Source of the DNA: Tolypeutes matacus
Taxonomy: Eukaryota > Chordata > Mammalia > Cingulata > Chlamyphoridae
DNA length: 64,000 nt
Direction of reading: 5' to 3'
Assembly: GCA_026826555.1 (NCBI GenBank)
Contig: JAKSZT010053837.1
Span: 6,599,177-6,663,176, forward strand
The notes below the pieces were generated by a model. It saw only the letters and a list, made by a program, of their open reading frames with translations, did not search any database and was not told the DNA's origin. The position numbers and the translations under genes are program-made. This document shows positions 10,148-22,762 of the stretch, piece by piece (the first letter of the stretch is position 1; each line of letters opens with the position of its first letter).

Positions 10148-13084
10148 GGTATATACCCATTTAAAATTGTTATTCCTTCCAATGAATTGTCTCTTAATTA
10201 TTATGCAATATCTTCCCTCATCCCTGGTAATATTCTTTGCACTAAAGTGTACTTTGATATTAATAAAGTTTGCCAAGATTTCTTATGAGGAAGATTTGTA
10301 ATATAATATTTCCCACATTCTCTTACCTTTATTTATATATTTGATATTCAAAGTAGTTTTTTTTTTTTTTTTAAGAAAAATATAATTGGGTCTTGCTTTT
10401 TATTTATTCTCAGAATTTGTCTTTTAATTTCCATATTTATAACAAGTATTAATATAGTTATCAGTATGTTTTAGTTTAAATATATCACCTTACTATTTTC
10501 ACTTATATTATTTTTGTAAACTTTTGCTCTTTGCCTTCATAGTTATTATTATTATTTTAGTATTTTATTTTATTTTCTCTATTGATTATTTGCTATATAT
10601 GTTCATTTTTGTTTTGTTGCAGCTCTTGGGTACATTATATGCACTTTTATGAGTTTACCATCAAATAATACTATATAATTTCACATATGACTTTACAACA
10701 TTATACTTCATTATACTTCAATTTCTCCTCAGTCATTTGTGTTATCACTGTAATATAATTTACTTTACATTTAAATCTTGTAATATACTGTCATATATTA
10801 TGCTTACAATAGTTATCTTTTAAATATATTAAAAATGATTTTAAAATATGCTGTTAATCACCCCATTTTTTACTACTCTTCATTCCTGTGTAGAGAGTCA
10901 ATGTCATTTTCCTTCTACCTTAAGAACTTTTGCTAGTTTTTCTTATAATGTGCAGCTGTGGAAGACTATTTATCTCAGCCTTTGTCTAAAAAGTTGTATT
11001 TGCCTTTATTTTTAAAGAATATTTTGCCTGGATATAAAATTCTAGATTTATAGTGCTTTCCTTCAGCAACTCATGATATTGTTCTTTTGTCTGTGGTTTG
11101 AATAACTTCTGGTGAGAAGTCTGCTGTCATTGCCATATATTCTAATATTTTGTTTTCCTTTGACTGCTTTTAATAATTTTCCTTTAAACATTGGTTTTTG
11201 GCAATTTAGTATAGTGTATTTATCCTGCTTGGGGTTTGATAAACTTCTTACATATATGAGTTTGGAAAAATTGGAGCCATTATATTTTCAAATATTTTAT
11301 TCCCCTCTGCTCCTTTGCTAGGAGACCACTTGTACATTAGTGTAATTGCCTGAAATTGTTCACAAGTTACTGAAGTGCTGTTGCTATGGTTGTGTTTTTT
11401 CCCCCGTTTTGTTTTTTCTTGTTTAGCTTCGGTTTGGAGATTTTGTTTTGTGGACTCTTCAATTTCATTGATCTTTTCTTCTGCAATACAGAATCTTTAC
11501 TTAAATCCATCCACTAAATATTTCATTTCAGATATTGTGTTATTCATTATTTGAGTTTGTTTTTTTAAGTCTTCAATGTCTTTTTTCATTATGTTTGTGT
11601 TTACTTTACATCTTTGAGTGTCTTTATAATAGCTATTTAAAGTCCTTGTTTTCTAATTTCATCATCTGTCATTTCTGACTGTTTCTATTGACTTATTAAA
11701 ACTCTGTCCTGGCTATGAATCAAATTTTGTTGCTGCTTCTCATGTCTACTAATTTTGACTGGGTATTGAACATTATGAATGTACATTATTGAATGCTTAG
11801 ATTTTATTGCCTTTCTTTCTATAATGTTGAAGTTTGCATTAATACACCATTAAGTTATTTGATAGGCACGCTAATCCTTTAGAGATTTGTTTTTAATCTT
11901 TTTTGGACAGGTCTGTAGTAATATTTACTCTAGCTCGAGTTGTCAACTATATTGTTACTAAGACAGGGCCCTCTGTGTATCTCTACAAATTTTTCTGTGT
12001 ATTCAAATACATCTTTTCACTTGGCTGGTAGATAAGAGGCATGGAGGATATAATGGAAATGTCTAATATAGGTCCAAAAGAATTACTGAAGAGAATGGTA
12101 TGAAGATAGTCTTGAAGTAAGAGTTTCACATGTCAGTGAAAATGAAGAACATCAAAATGAAAGAAAATATCTCAAAAATAAATTCATGTATTTCAAGTTC
12201 TGTTCATATCTATCTCTTATCCTGTTATATAGTACGTTTAGTGACTTATTCAAATATTTTGGGTCACAGATGCATTGATTTTGTTTTAAATTTTAGTAAC
12301 TGCACTTGTAATTTCTATAAAATTTTTGTCAAGTCACTCTAGTGTAATTTAACATCCTGATTTTTCTTTAATATTTTTATCCTTTTTATTGCTTTGAACA
12401 TACTACTAAGGCTCATTTCATAAAGTCTTTATGATTATTCTATTATTTCTATATCTTGGTGTGAAAAATTATTCTTTTATCACCTTACTTTGTCTCATGA
12501 TCTTTCACTTCCTTGTGTAGTTTATCCTGTGAATAGTTGTTTTATTTCTGGGAAACCTATATGCCCTGGCTTAGGATGCATCCCTCCTGGTTGATTTCAC
12601 ATCTGTTTTTGCCTTATGTCTAGATAACAGGACATGGACAAGCCTAAGGATTCTCTTTTATTTTTTCCTGGTGTCTGTTTATAGTCTCGTGACCACAGGA
12701 TATTGACAAGTATTATTGTTTCAATGTTTTCCTAGTTCCTGTTTCATAGATTCAATAGCTCTCCATAACTACCTGCTTAATATAAATAGCTCAAGATTAG
12801 GCTCCTACAGGCTTATGGATTTCCTCCCCATTAGAGAGTTAGACTAAAACACCTAAGGATATATATCTGGCTCTGACACTCCACTGAACCATTTTGGCTT
12901 CAGCTTTGTGTCACTGAATCATTGAGATTTTGAGTTCTTTCTTAGTGTCTCAAAATTATGGATTTAACTGTCTTTTGTGGATGGCTGTTTATTTAAATAT
13001 TTTTTGCTATATTTTATCTAGCATTCTTAAGTATTTATTGGGAAGGAAAGCCTTCCATGTCAGCTTCATCTCCCACATTGCCTG
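10148..13084 (-). mobile_element. Old L1 (L1M-type), part 2, ORF2 start, ORF1 and 5' UTR
   Basis: The antisense L1 resumes exactly after the LTR with 'ggtatatacccatttaaaat' and 'catccctggtaatattcttt'. It then passes through 'ggagaccacttgtacattag', 'ttcattgatcttttcttctg' and 'ttcagatattgtgttattca' (ORF1 and the inter-ORF region backwards). It ends in 5'-UTR-like sequence with 'tattgggaaggaaagccttc' near 13040. With part 1 it forms a ~3.6-kb copy lacking most of the ORF2 3' half. No long frame survives. The boundary near 12000-12900 is less certain. Confidence 0.7.
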
Positions 13085-13255
13085 GAAATCTATTTAATCT
13101 CTTTAGGTCTATGTTCCTAAATCATTTTAGAGATAATAACTCCTACCTTACCAGGTGTCCATGCAAGCAAATTAAGTTAATGTATGTTAATGCTTAGCAT
13201 ACTACTTTGTAAATCATAAGTGTTCAGTAAATGCTATTCATTAATATAATTCTAA
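13085..13255 (+). mobile_element. MIR SINE
   Basis: Matches the MIR 3' half in sense: 'attttagagataataactcc', 'taccttaccagg', then 'gttaatgcttagcatactac' and a degraded 'gtgttcagtaaatgctatt' end. Diverged, as expected for this ancient family. Confidence 0.75.
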
Positions 13256-13472
13256 GCAACCTGCATTTAAATTATGGCATATGAGGTTACCAAAAGAGCA
13301 TTTTAATCTATTTGAAATTGTTCACTATTTTAAATTTTTCTAATGAGTGATTGCTTCTTAAGCAGTTTTTCATAATATGCAAAATGTACAGCAAAATTCT
13401 GAAATACGTGGAAAAATTTTTGTTTTATTTGCTTTTGCCTTGTTTCTCTAATATATATTAAATTCCCTACAG
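13256..13472. other. Putative intron upstream of candidate exon
   Basis: AT-rich sequence ending in a pyrimidine-biased stretch (tgccttgtttctctaatata) and 'ttccctacag', a good 3' splice-site context for the candidate exon that follows. Confidence 0.35.
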
Positions 13473-13572
13473 GTGGCATGTTTTTTGTTACTCTCTGAGC
13501 TTCGCAATTTTGTACAAAGATTACATGGAGAAAAGACTTCAGTGCTTTGTATTCTGCTGGAAGAGTTTCTGA
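13473..13572 (+). CDS. Candidate internal coding exon, gene unknown
   Basis: A 100-bp block is bounded by 'ttccctacag' on the left and 'gagtaagtgt' on the right, close to consensus for splice acceptor and donor. It is open for 33 codons in the first frame, and the translation looks like a genuine helical protein segment (ELRNFVQRLHGEKTSVLCIL near the middle, then LEEFL). The last base starts a split codon (phase 1). A second frame is also open until a TGA at its very end, so frame alone is not proof. No repeat covers it and I do not recognise the protein. If real, the window lies inside a gene transcribed left to right. A chance match of splice signals in AT-rich DNA is the main alternative. 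Confidence 0.45.
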
Positions 13573-15035
13573 GTAAGTGTATTTTTAATTTTCTTTATAT
13601 GGCATTGATGTCTAATGAATGAATGTTAAAATCTCATAATTAAAAGAGGTGTTTACGACTGGGAGCAGAGGATTTGTAATTCAGAACTTCTGATATTTTT
13701 TGATGATCCAGTTTAATGGATCTGAAAATCTATATATACACTATTTTTTTATTAAAATAGTTCTAAACCATTTGACTTATGAATATGAAAAATTTGTGAA
13801 ATCTTTATCCTTCAGAGAATTAGAGAGTGAGGAAAAGAGAAGGGGGTGAAAGGAAAGAGAAAATGTAAATCTGTTGAGTTAAATTAGTAAATAATTAAGA
13901 GTGGTTAAAACAATCATTTTGACACTTTTTAAATTTAAAGCTTGTCCAATCCTTTTAAAATTCATTTGAATCTCTGATTACTTAAGCTGTGATCTGTGCA
14001 CTGAAGAAAGAATAAAATTATAGATTTTAAGGATGTAACTGGAGGTAATATATAAATTCAATTGATCATTCCGGCAGAGAATTGATGTCACAATTTGTAC
14101 TCAGTGGCATTTTCTCCTCCTTACTCAACTGACTTTAGAACATTATCAGAAAGTCAATATGATATGTCTATATAGTGATATACTTTCAGCCATAAGTATC
14201 TTGTTCAGATTAAAACTTAGGTGCCCATGTTGTGGATAATAAATTGTCTGACTCCATCTCAGTCTGTGTTACCCAAATTGTACTTGACTCGACTTTACGG
14301 CAAATTTGCATACAGTTAACAATGGTCCTAAGAGCCAGCAAACCAGTAACAGAAGGTGTCTGTCTCTTCAGGATAAAAAAATAGAGGGAAAGGATACCAG
14401 GTACCCAATGTGCAGTCTGGGCTCAGATCTCTCCTAGCCACCTCCTGTCTCTGATACCTTTCCTTATGTTCTGATCAAGTTACTTTTAAAATTCACTCTT
14501 GATTTCATGTTTTGATTCCCTTTCTCTTTTAATTTATTAATGTGTTAACCACCTCAACCTTATCTTTTCTGCTCACTCTCTTCCAAGCTTGCTCTTTCCA
14601 GTAAAACTATTGGGAACATTTAGCTGTCTTTCTCTTTCTTTTATTAGAATTTAATTCTGAACACAGCTTTTTATTCTCTAAGAGCACACAACTCTGTGAG
14701 AAGGGCCCTTAAACCATGTATTTTATCCTCAGTAAATATGTTCAACTTATTGGCAGCTTTCAGGCCAAGTTCGTGTTACACAAAGTGTTATACAGTATAC
14801 ACCCACCTAAGCTTGGCTAAGGCAATGTCCTACAATGTGTGCTGCTCGTGCAGTCGGCCTAACCTGTAGGTGAGGTCATTTCTTCAGTAGGCTGTTGAGA
14901 CACTACAGGCCCAGGTATTTATCAATAATTATTCATAGAGGGGTCCTTCAATTTATGACAGTAGAAAGGCAACAGAAAGCTTAATTATAAAAATTTTAAA
15001 CCTTAACTTCAATCTGTAGTTACATTTTAGTGTAG
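13573..15035. other. Unique-looking DNA, putative intron
   Basis: No repeat family recognised with confidence. The stretch at 14760-14930 is less AT-rich and has some CpG (gctgctcgtgcagtcggcc), unusual for this neighbourhood, and may be worth a conservation check. Confidence 0.4.
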
Positions 15036-15480
15036 TTATTCATTCATGGATTCTTTTCATTCAAAAATATGTGCTGAATACCTCCTCTATAGCCAGGCAC
15101 TGTACTATGGCTGGGTGGCAGGCAAACAAAGTCTATATCCCACGTGGGATACTTTATTGTACTGCAGAACACAATCACTTAGCAAACATAACTAAAAATA
15201 CATCAGATGAAGAGAACGCTGGGTAGAATTGGATAGTAAGGTAGAAAAGTCTGGGCTGGCATGGTTTGAGGATATAATGTGGTCATGGAGGACCTCACTG
15301 ATAAAGTGCTATTTGAACAGAGACTTGAAGGGAGTAAAGGAGTGAACCATGTAGACATGTAGGAAAATAACATTAGAAGCAGAGAGAAAGGCCCAAAGTC
15401 GGGACATGCTTGGCAGGCTCAAGGACAAGCAAGCTGACTAGCGTGTCCAGAGCAGAATGACCAAGTTACAAATTCACATG
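15036..15480 (-). mobile_element. L2 element, part 1
   Basis: Reads as the reverse complement of the L2 3' region. In order: 'ttcattcaaaaatatgtgct', 'agccaggcactgtacta', 'ggaggacctcactgataaag', 'tgaacagagacttgaaggga' and 'ggagtgaaccatgtagacat'. The order matches the L2 consensus as I know it. The element resumes at about 16137. Confidence 0.7.
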
Positions 15481-16136
15481 GAAATGATTTGAAAAACTAG
15501 TAATGGAATGGGGAAAGCAGAAAGGAAAAGGTGAAGAAGCCAAGCAAGACTGCAATTTCGGGTGAATTCCTCCCTCAACCTCATCCCTTGAGGGAAGAGC
15601 TCAAAATCACTGGGCTTTCAAAATTCTGTATCATTCAGTCATTGGCTAGGGACAGCCCTGGGAAGATTTAACCCCCCAGACCCAAACAGCTCTCTGTGTT
15701 TCTGGGCCAAGCAGCTTCCGCAGTCCCAGGTAGTCCTCTGAAGACGGTTATAGGCGCAAATGAAGCAGAAGCAGACAGATGGGTGCACAGAATCAGTAAG
15801 TCGTGTCCTAGGGCATCTGGCAGGACCTGCAGTCAGAAGGCTCATCCATTTAGATGTGGCCCTGCACTGTGACTGAAATCTAACAAGTGAAATGAAGAAC
15901 TTTAGTCATTAAATGACTTTGTGGAGAACTCACCCTATCTCTAAACCAGATTTGGACTATGACATTAGTGAGAAACAATTTTTTATTGAACTTTTAATAT
16001 TTTATATATTTAAATTTTGTTATAGACAAGGGATAATCTATGATGTCAACTAGAATCATTTACTTTAATATATCTGGTTTATGTTTTATATAGATTCCTC
16101 CAGCTAAAATGAAAATAAAAGACCATTGAAGGACAA
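15481..16136. other. GC-richer insert splitting the L2
   Basis: About 650 bases separate two collinear halves of an L2. The first part (about 15540-15880) is near 50% GC, far above its surroundings, with phrases such as 'ctgggccaagcagcttccgc' and 'ggacctgcagtcagaaggct'. The second part (about 15900-16060) is AT-rich and loosely resembles the 3' end of an MLT1-like LTR (gtgagaaacaattttttatt). An old LTR element is the best guess. A fragment of a processed pseudogene is the alternative. I do not recognise a protein in any frame. Confidence 0.4.
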
Positions 16137-16265
16137 GTGAAAAATAAGAGAGACTAGTTGGGAGGCTATTGCAATATTTTTGGAAAGAGAAACTGGTGAG
16201 ATTAGAGTGGTAAGATATAAAAACAGAAGCAACGGGATTTCCTGATGGATTTCAAAATTAATTTT
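16137..16265 (-). mobile_element. L2 element, part 2
   Basis: Contains 'gagactagttgggaggctat', 'tgcaatatttttgg' and 'cgggatttcctgatggattt'. These correspond to a conserved L2-associated segment (gagaccagttaggaggctat ... aggatttcctgatggattg). It continues part 1 in order and orientation. Confidence 0.6.
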
Positions 16266-17034
16266 CTCTCTTTTTGTTCGGTCTGCATCTACCTCTCTCT
16301 CCTTCCTCCCTTCAGCTTTTTATCATTTCTCAACATTCATGTTTTAAATAAGTAATTATTAACTATATGAAATATATTGGTTAGCTCTAGTAATCTCAGA
16401 TATTTACTCACCGCCAAATATTGGCTTTTGCCTTTAAGTGTTGTCCCTGCTTATTCTGATTTTTTTTTTCCCTCTTATCCCTGTGTTTCCTGTTAATATT
16501 TTCCACGTATGCCAAGGTGGTGGGTATTTTTTTTTAATGTTGTTGCTTTTGGGGGAAAATTAACATCTGGCTTCAGTCCAAGCAAAAGATGATGCTCCCT
16601 TTGGCAACATGAGCTCACTATAGTAAAATCTAAAACAGAAAACACTTAGGTTGATAAATAGAAAAGCATGGACATATATCAATATATAAACATATAATCA
16701 ATAGAGAAATATTAAAAGTATTTATTCATCTGTATCAAGAGCAAATATCAAGGTAATATTTATTTTGTTTACTGCTGATTCCCTACTGAAGCAATGAGCT
16801 GTTATTTCTCTCATGAAGGTTATGTAAATATTTTAATTATCTTATTGAGAATAGTGGAAGATAAACCTTCTCCTTCATTATGGTTTTCCATTTTTCTCCT
16901 CTGATTGCCTATTGGGAAATAAATGTGAAGGTGAAGCATGTATATATGAGAGACCTTTATCCATTGAACCTGCAGCAAATAGTGTATGACCTCTAGCAAT
17001 TAACATTCTGTCTGAAATTGTCAGTGTTTCAGGT
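16266..17034. other. No recognised feature
   Basis: AT-rich DNA with no gene or repeat recognised. Confidence 0.45.
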
Positions 17035-20000
17035 TTTTTCTCTTATAGAATAAGCAAATTTCACACAAATCAATTTTATTGATACATATTAATAAAGCAT
17101 ACAATTTATTGAAAGTGTACAAGCAATGGTATTTGGTATAATAACATAGATGTGCATTCATCACTTCAATCATGATTAAAGCATTTTCATTATTTGAATA
17201 ATAATAAACAACAAAAAACAGACAAACAAAATTCCTCACCTCTCAATCTCTCTGTTTCCCCTGCTGTACATAGCTGCTATTTCTGGTTATTCTTGCACAA
17301 TTATTTATTTGTTTTTTAAGCAGTTTTATTGAGATATATTCACATACCATATGATCTATCAAAAATGTGTAATCAATGGCTTTTTGTATAATCACGATAT
17401 TGTACATTCATCATCTCAAAAATTTTAGAGCAATTTCATTACTCCAAAAAGAAAGACTCTACACCCCTTAGCATTCCTTCCTCAACCCTATATAACCACT
17501 AATCTAATTTCATCTTTATAAATTCAATTTATATTTATATTTTATATAAATGGAATCATACAATTTGTAGTACTCTGTGTCTGGTCTCCTTCACTTTGTA
17601 TAATGTTTATTTTTTTTTCTGATATTAACATTTTGTACTATTAACCTACATTTGTTCAGCTTCAAAGAAAAATGGTCTCATATATGCAATTTTACTCATT
17701 TTCATATTTCACATACTATATATTTCACATATTATATTTCATTCATAATTGGACAATCATACAGTATTTGTCCTTTTGTGTCTGGCTTGCTTCACTCAAC
17801 ATAATGTCCTCTAGGTTCATCCATGTTGTCAAATGCTTCCCTTCTTCATTTCTTCTTACTGCTACATAATATTCCATCGTGTGTATACACCACAATTTGT
17901 TTATCCATTCATCAGTTGATGAACACCTGTGTTGATTCCAGCTTTTGGCAATTGTGAATAACGCCTCTATGAACATCAGTGTGCAGATGTCTATTCGTGT
18001 CACTGCGCTAGTTCTTCTGGGTATATACCTAGCATGGTATTCCCGGGTCCCATGGCAAGTCTATATTCAACTTCCTTAGGAACTGCCAGACAGTCTTCCA
18101 CAGTGGCTGGACCATTCTACATTCCCACCAACAATGAATAGGAATTCCTATCTCTCCACATCCTCTCCAACATTTACAGTTTTCCAACTTTTTAATAGCG
18201 ACCAGTCTAATAGTTGTGAAATGATATCTCATTGTAGTTTTGATTTGCATTTCCGTAATTACTAGTGATGTTGAACATGGATAGTTTGTCTTTTTATTGT
18301 TGAGTTGTATGATCTCCATATATATCATGGATATCTGATACCAATATCAGATAAGTGATTGCCAAATATTTTCTCCCATTGAGTTGACTGCATTTTTACC
18401 CTTTTGACAAAGTCCTTTTTGAGGTGCAAAAGTATTAAATTTTGAGAAGGTCCCATTTATCTATTTTTTCTTTCATTGCTTGTGCAATGAAAAATGTTTA
18501 AGAATCTACCGCCTACCACAAGATCTTGAAGATGTTTTCCTACATTTTCTTCTAAGAGTTTATGGTGGTTATGGTTTATGGTGGTTGTTTTTATATATAG
18601 GTCCTTGGTCCATTTTGAGTTCATTTTTGTATAAGGTATGAGATAGGAGTCTTCTTACTTGCTTTTGGATGTGGCTATATAGTTCTCCCAGAACCATTTG
18701 TTGAAAAGACGTTCTAGTGCAGCTGGGTGACTTGCCAAAAATCACTTGACCATAGATGTGAGGGTCAATTTCTGAGTTCTTGGTTCAGTTTCATTGGTCA
18801 GTCTGTCTGTGCTTAGCCAGTACCATGCTGTTTTTATCACTGTAGCTAAGTAATAGGTTCTAAAGTCAGGAAGTGAGAGTCCTCCAACTTCATTCTTCTC
18901 TTTTAAGACATTTTTGGCAATTCGGGGTCCCCTAGCCATTCAAATAAATTTGATTATTGGCTTTTCAATTTCTGAAAAAAAGGCTGTTGGGATTTTTATT
19001 GGTATTGCATTGATCTGTAAATTAGTTTGGGTAGAATTGCCACCTTGATGCTATTTATTCTTCCAATCCATGAACACGGAACACCCTTCCATTTATTTAA
19101 GTGTTCTTCAATTTGTTTTAGCAATATTCTGTAGTTTTCTGACTACAGAACCTGCTTTTTTGGAAGAGCTTTGAGTAAGTTAGGTATTAGGTCATCTTTG
19201 AATGATAGGTAGAATTCACCTGTGAAGCCATCTGGTCTTGGGCTTTTCATCTTTGGGAGATTTTTGATAACTGTTTCAATCTCTTCACTTGTGATTGATT
19301 TGCTGAGGTTTTCTGTTTCTTCTAGGATCAGTGGATGTGGTTTGTGTGTTTCTACATTTTCTAGTTTTTTGGCATACAGTTGTTCATAGTATCCTCTTGT
19401 GATCTCTTATTTCTTCAGGGTCAGTGGTAATGTCCTCCCATCTCATTTCTAATTTTACTTATTTGTGTCCTCTTTTTTTCTTTGTCAGTCTAGCTAAGGG
19501 TTTGTCAATTTTGTTGATCTTCTCAAAGAACCAACATTTGGTTTTGTTGATTCTTTCTATTTTGTTGTTGTTGTTCTTGATTTCATTTATTTCTGCTCTG
19601 GTCTTTACTATTTTTTTCCTTTGGCTTGGTTTGAGATTAATTTACTATTCTTTTTCTAGTTCCTCCAGGTGTGCAGTTAGGTCTTCAATTTTAGCTCGCT
19701 CTTCTTTTTTAATGAAGAAGGCTTCATTGAGGGCTATAAATTTCCCTCTCAGCATTACCTTTGCAGTGTCCCATAGGTTTTGATATGTTTTGTTCTCATT
19801 TTCATTCATCTCAAGATATTTATTGAATTCTCTTGCAATTTCTTCTTTGACCCACTGATTGTTTAAGAGTGTGTTGTTTAATCTCCATATATTCATGAAT
19901 TTTCCCTTTTTCCATCCATTATTGATTTCTAGCTTCATTCTGTATGACCAAAGAAAGTGTTTTGTATAATTTCAATCTTTTAAAATTTAGTGAGACTTGT

Positions 20001-22376
20001 CTTGTGACCCAACATATGGTCTATCTTGGAGAAGCATCCATGGGCAATTGTAAGAATGTATGTCCTGCTTTTTGGGGTGCAATGCTCTATAGATGTCTGC
20101 TAGATCTAGTTCATTTATCATATTTTTCAACTCTCTTTTTCTTTTTTTATCCTCTGTCCAGATGTTCTATCCAATACTGAGAGTGGTGTATTGAAGTCTC
20201 CAACTATTATTGTAGAGAACTCTATTTCTCCCTTCAGCTTTGCCGTTGTGTGCTTTATGTATCTCTGGGCACTGAGGTTAGGTGCATAAATATTTAGTAT
20301 ATTTATTTCTTCTTGCTGAATTTTCTCTTTATTAATATATAATGACTTTCTTCATCCCTTATAACAGTTTTCCATTTAAAATCTGTATTGTCCAATATTA
20401 TTATCGCTACTCCAGCTCTTTTTGGGTTACTATATGTGTGGAATATCTTTTTCCAACATTTATCTTTTAACCTGGTTGTGTCCTTATGTCTGAGGTGAAT
20501 CTTTTGTAGATAACATACAGATGTATCATATATTTTATCCGTTCTATCAGTCTGTATCTTTTGATTGGGGAGTTCTAGCCATTAACATGCAATGTTATTA
20601 CTGTAAAGGCATTACTTACTTCATCTATTTTGACTTTGGCTTTCTATTACCACATTGTACTATTGTCTATCTTGTTACCCTTTAATTTACCTTCATTACT
20701 ACACTCTTCTCCAAGTCTCTCACTCTTCTTTATTCCTTTCAGGCTGCAGCACACCCTTTAGTATCGCTTGTAATTCTAGTCTTTTGGTAACATATTCTAT
20801 CAGTTTCTGTTTGTCTGTGAAGACTTGGAACTCCCCTTCATTTTTGAAGGACAGCTTTGCCAGATATAGAATTCTTGGCTGGCAGTTTTTCTCTTTCAGT
20901 GCCTTAAATAATCATACCACTTTCTTCTCTCCTCCATGGTTTCTGATATGAGGTCAGCACTTAATCTTATCAAGGTTCCTTTTTATGTGATGCTCTGCTT
21001 TTCTCTTGCTCCTTTCAGAATACTCTATCTCTGATATTTGTCATTCTGAATAGTAGGTATCTCGGGTAGGTCTATTCATATTTATTCTATTTGCAGTGTG
21101 TTGTCCTTTGATATTGATATTTATGTCTTTCATAAAGGTGGGGAAGTTTTCAGTCATTATTTCCTCAAATATTCTTTCTGCCCCCTTTCCATTTTCCTCT
21201 CCTTCTGGGACAGAGATAATGCATATGTTTGTGCATTTTGTGTTGTTATTTAATTCCCTGAGACCTTGTTGCATTTTTTCAATTCTCTTCTCTCTCTGTT
21301 ACCCTGTCTTTTCCAGTTCAGATGTTCTGTCTTCGAAATCACTAATTCTGTCTTCAAGCAATTCAAATCTGCTCTTAAGTCCCTCTAATATATTTTTAAT
21401 CTCATCCATCCTGTCTTTCATTCCCATAAGTTCTGTTACTTTTCTTTGCATACTTTCAAATTGTTCTTTATGCTCACCCAGTGTCGTCTTAATATTCTTT
21501 ATCTCTTTAGTCATATTTTCTTTCAATTATTTAAATTGGTTTAGGAGAATTGTGTGATTATCTTTGATTAATTGTCTTAAATCCTGTATCTCTTCAGGAT
21601 ATTTGTTTTGTTCCTTTGGTTTGGCCATCTCTTCCTGTTTCCTAGTATGGCTTATAATTTTTTGCTAATCTCTCGGCATCTGAATATGTTGGTGAATTTC
21701 CTCTGTCGCCCAATTTCTCTTTCTTGCCTATTGTTATTTTTTCACAACTCTTCTTTGATATTTGGTTCAATTTATCCTAAGTTTTTAAAATTGCCCAGCT
21801 TAAGTTATCAAAATCATACCAGGTACTCACTAATGGAGTGCAGTTTTTCTCCCAGAAGTTAGAGAACAGAGATGCTCAATTGCAGTTTTGGTCCATTCAA
21901 TTTCCAGACCAGCCAGCACATGGTGCTTGTTGGCGTACCTTTCCAAAGAAGTGTATCTCTCAGTTTTCCTTTATTTTGTTCTGGCAGGAGCCAAGATTCA
22001 AAGTGGACTCTGCTGGCCAAATTCGCTGAAGAAAACCCCATGACTCCCACTCCCTTTTCCCTTGTAACAGATAACAGATGACAGACAAGATGTCTGTTCT
22101 CCTCTCAGTCAATTGCAATGACCCAGGGATTTTACCGCCACTCAACATGCCCAGGGTGGGGGAGGGAAGCCCTTCCCCATGGCAGGGAAGTTTAGTAACT
22201 CACAGTTTACTGTTTTGGTTTCTTCGTCTTTCTGTCCCTCACCCTCCTGGGAGTTGTGAAGCACTATCCTGGTCTGATGACCCCCAAATCATGTCCCTTG
22301 GGCAGCTTTTGGCTCTTTCTCCATTGTTTTTGTGAGAAAACTGAGCCTTGTCTGCCTAATCCGATACTATCTTCCT
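17035..22376 (-). mobile_element. Near full-length L1 with internal ORF2 deletion
   Basis: Antisense L1. 17035-17640 is 3' UTR with two similar 'ttttattga-ata-attca-a--catac' modules. ORF2 remnants follow. A C-terminal piece at 17743-18003 contains STDEWINKLWCIHTMEYY; 18029-18328 contains [20 protein letters not shown]; 19645-19938 (N-terminal side) contains WRLNNTLLNNQWVKEEI. At about 19145 the consensus jumps from the post-RT region to upstream of the catalytic core, so most of the reverse-transcriptase centre is missing. ORF1 remnants are at 21041-21274 (SVPEGEENGKG, FEEIM-ENFP) and a coiled coil at 21299-21526. 21600-22376 is 5' UTR, whose end resembles the fragment at 53770-54130. Stops and the deletion make it non-autonomous. 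Confidence 0.85.
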
Positions 22377-22757
22377 ACAATCCCCATACCCTCGAATATT
22401 AAGTAAGAAACAATGGGTTTGTATAATATTAAAGAATGTAAACTACACACATAGCTGGATATGTTTGTATATAAATATTTAACAAGGCTCTTCCTGTTGA
22501 AACAAAAGTCTTTTTGTACAAGGAGATATAGTGCCTTTTTGGAGATGTATATTCCTATCTACTATTTTTTTCCTTTGGCTTGGTGGCACTAAGTATGCTG
22601 AGTTGACTCAATACTTTGCACTTTGCACAGAGAAAAGGAAAATAATTTTTAAAGTATGCAATGTTTTAATAGATTGTAAAGTGTGTAAAAATGTTTTGTT
22701 TAAAAGGGAATGTGTGTATATACATAATAAAGCATCATTGAGAGAGCAAATTTCTAG
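22377..22757. other. No recognised feature
   Basis: AT-rich spacer between the L1 5' end and the LTR. No gene recognised. Confidence 0.45.
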
Positions 22758-22762
22758 GTCAC

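Noticed and set aside
21096..21557. 153-codon + strand frame
   Set aside because: It is the opposite strand of L1 ORF1; its F/S/L-rich translation is what an antisense read of a lysine/glutamate-rich coiled coil gives.
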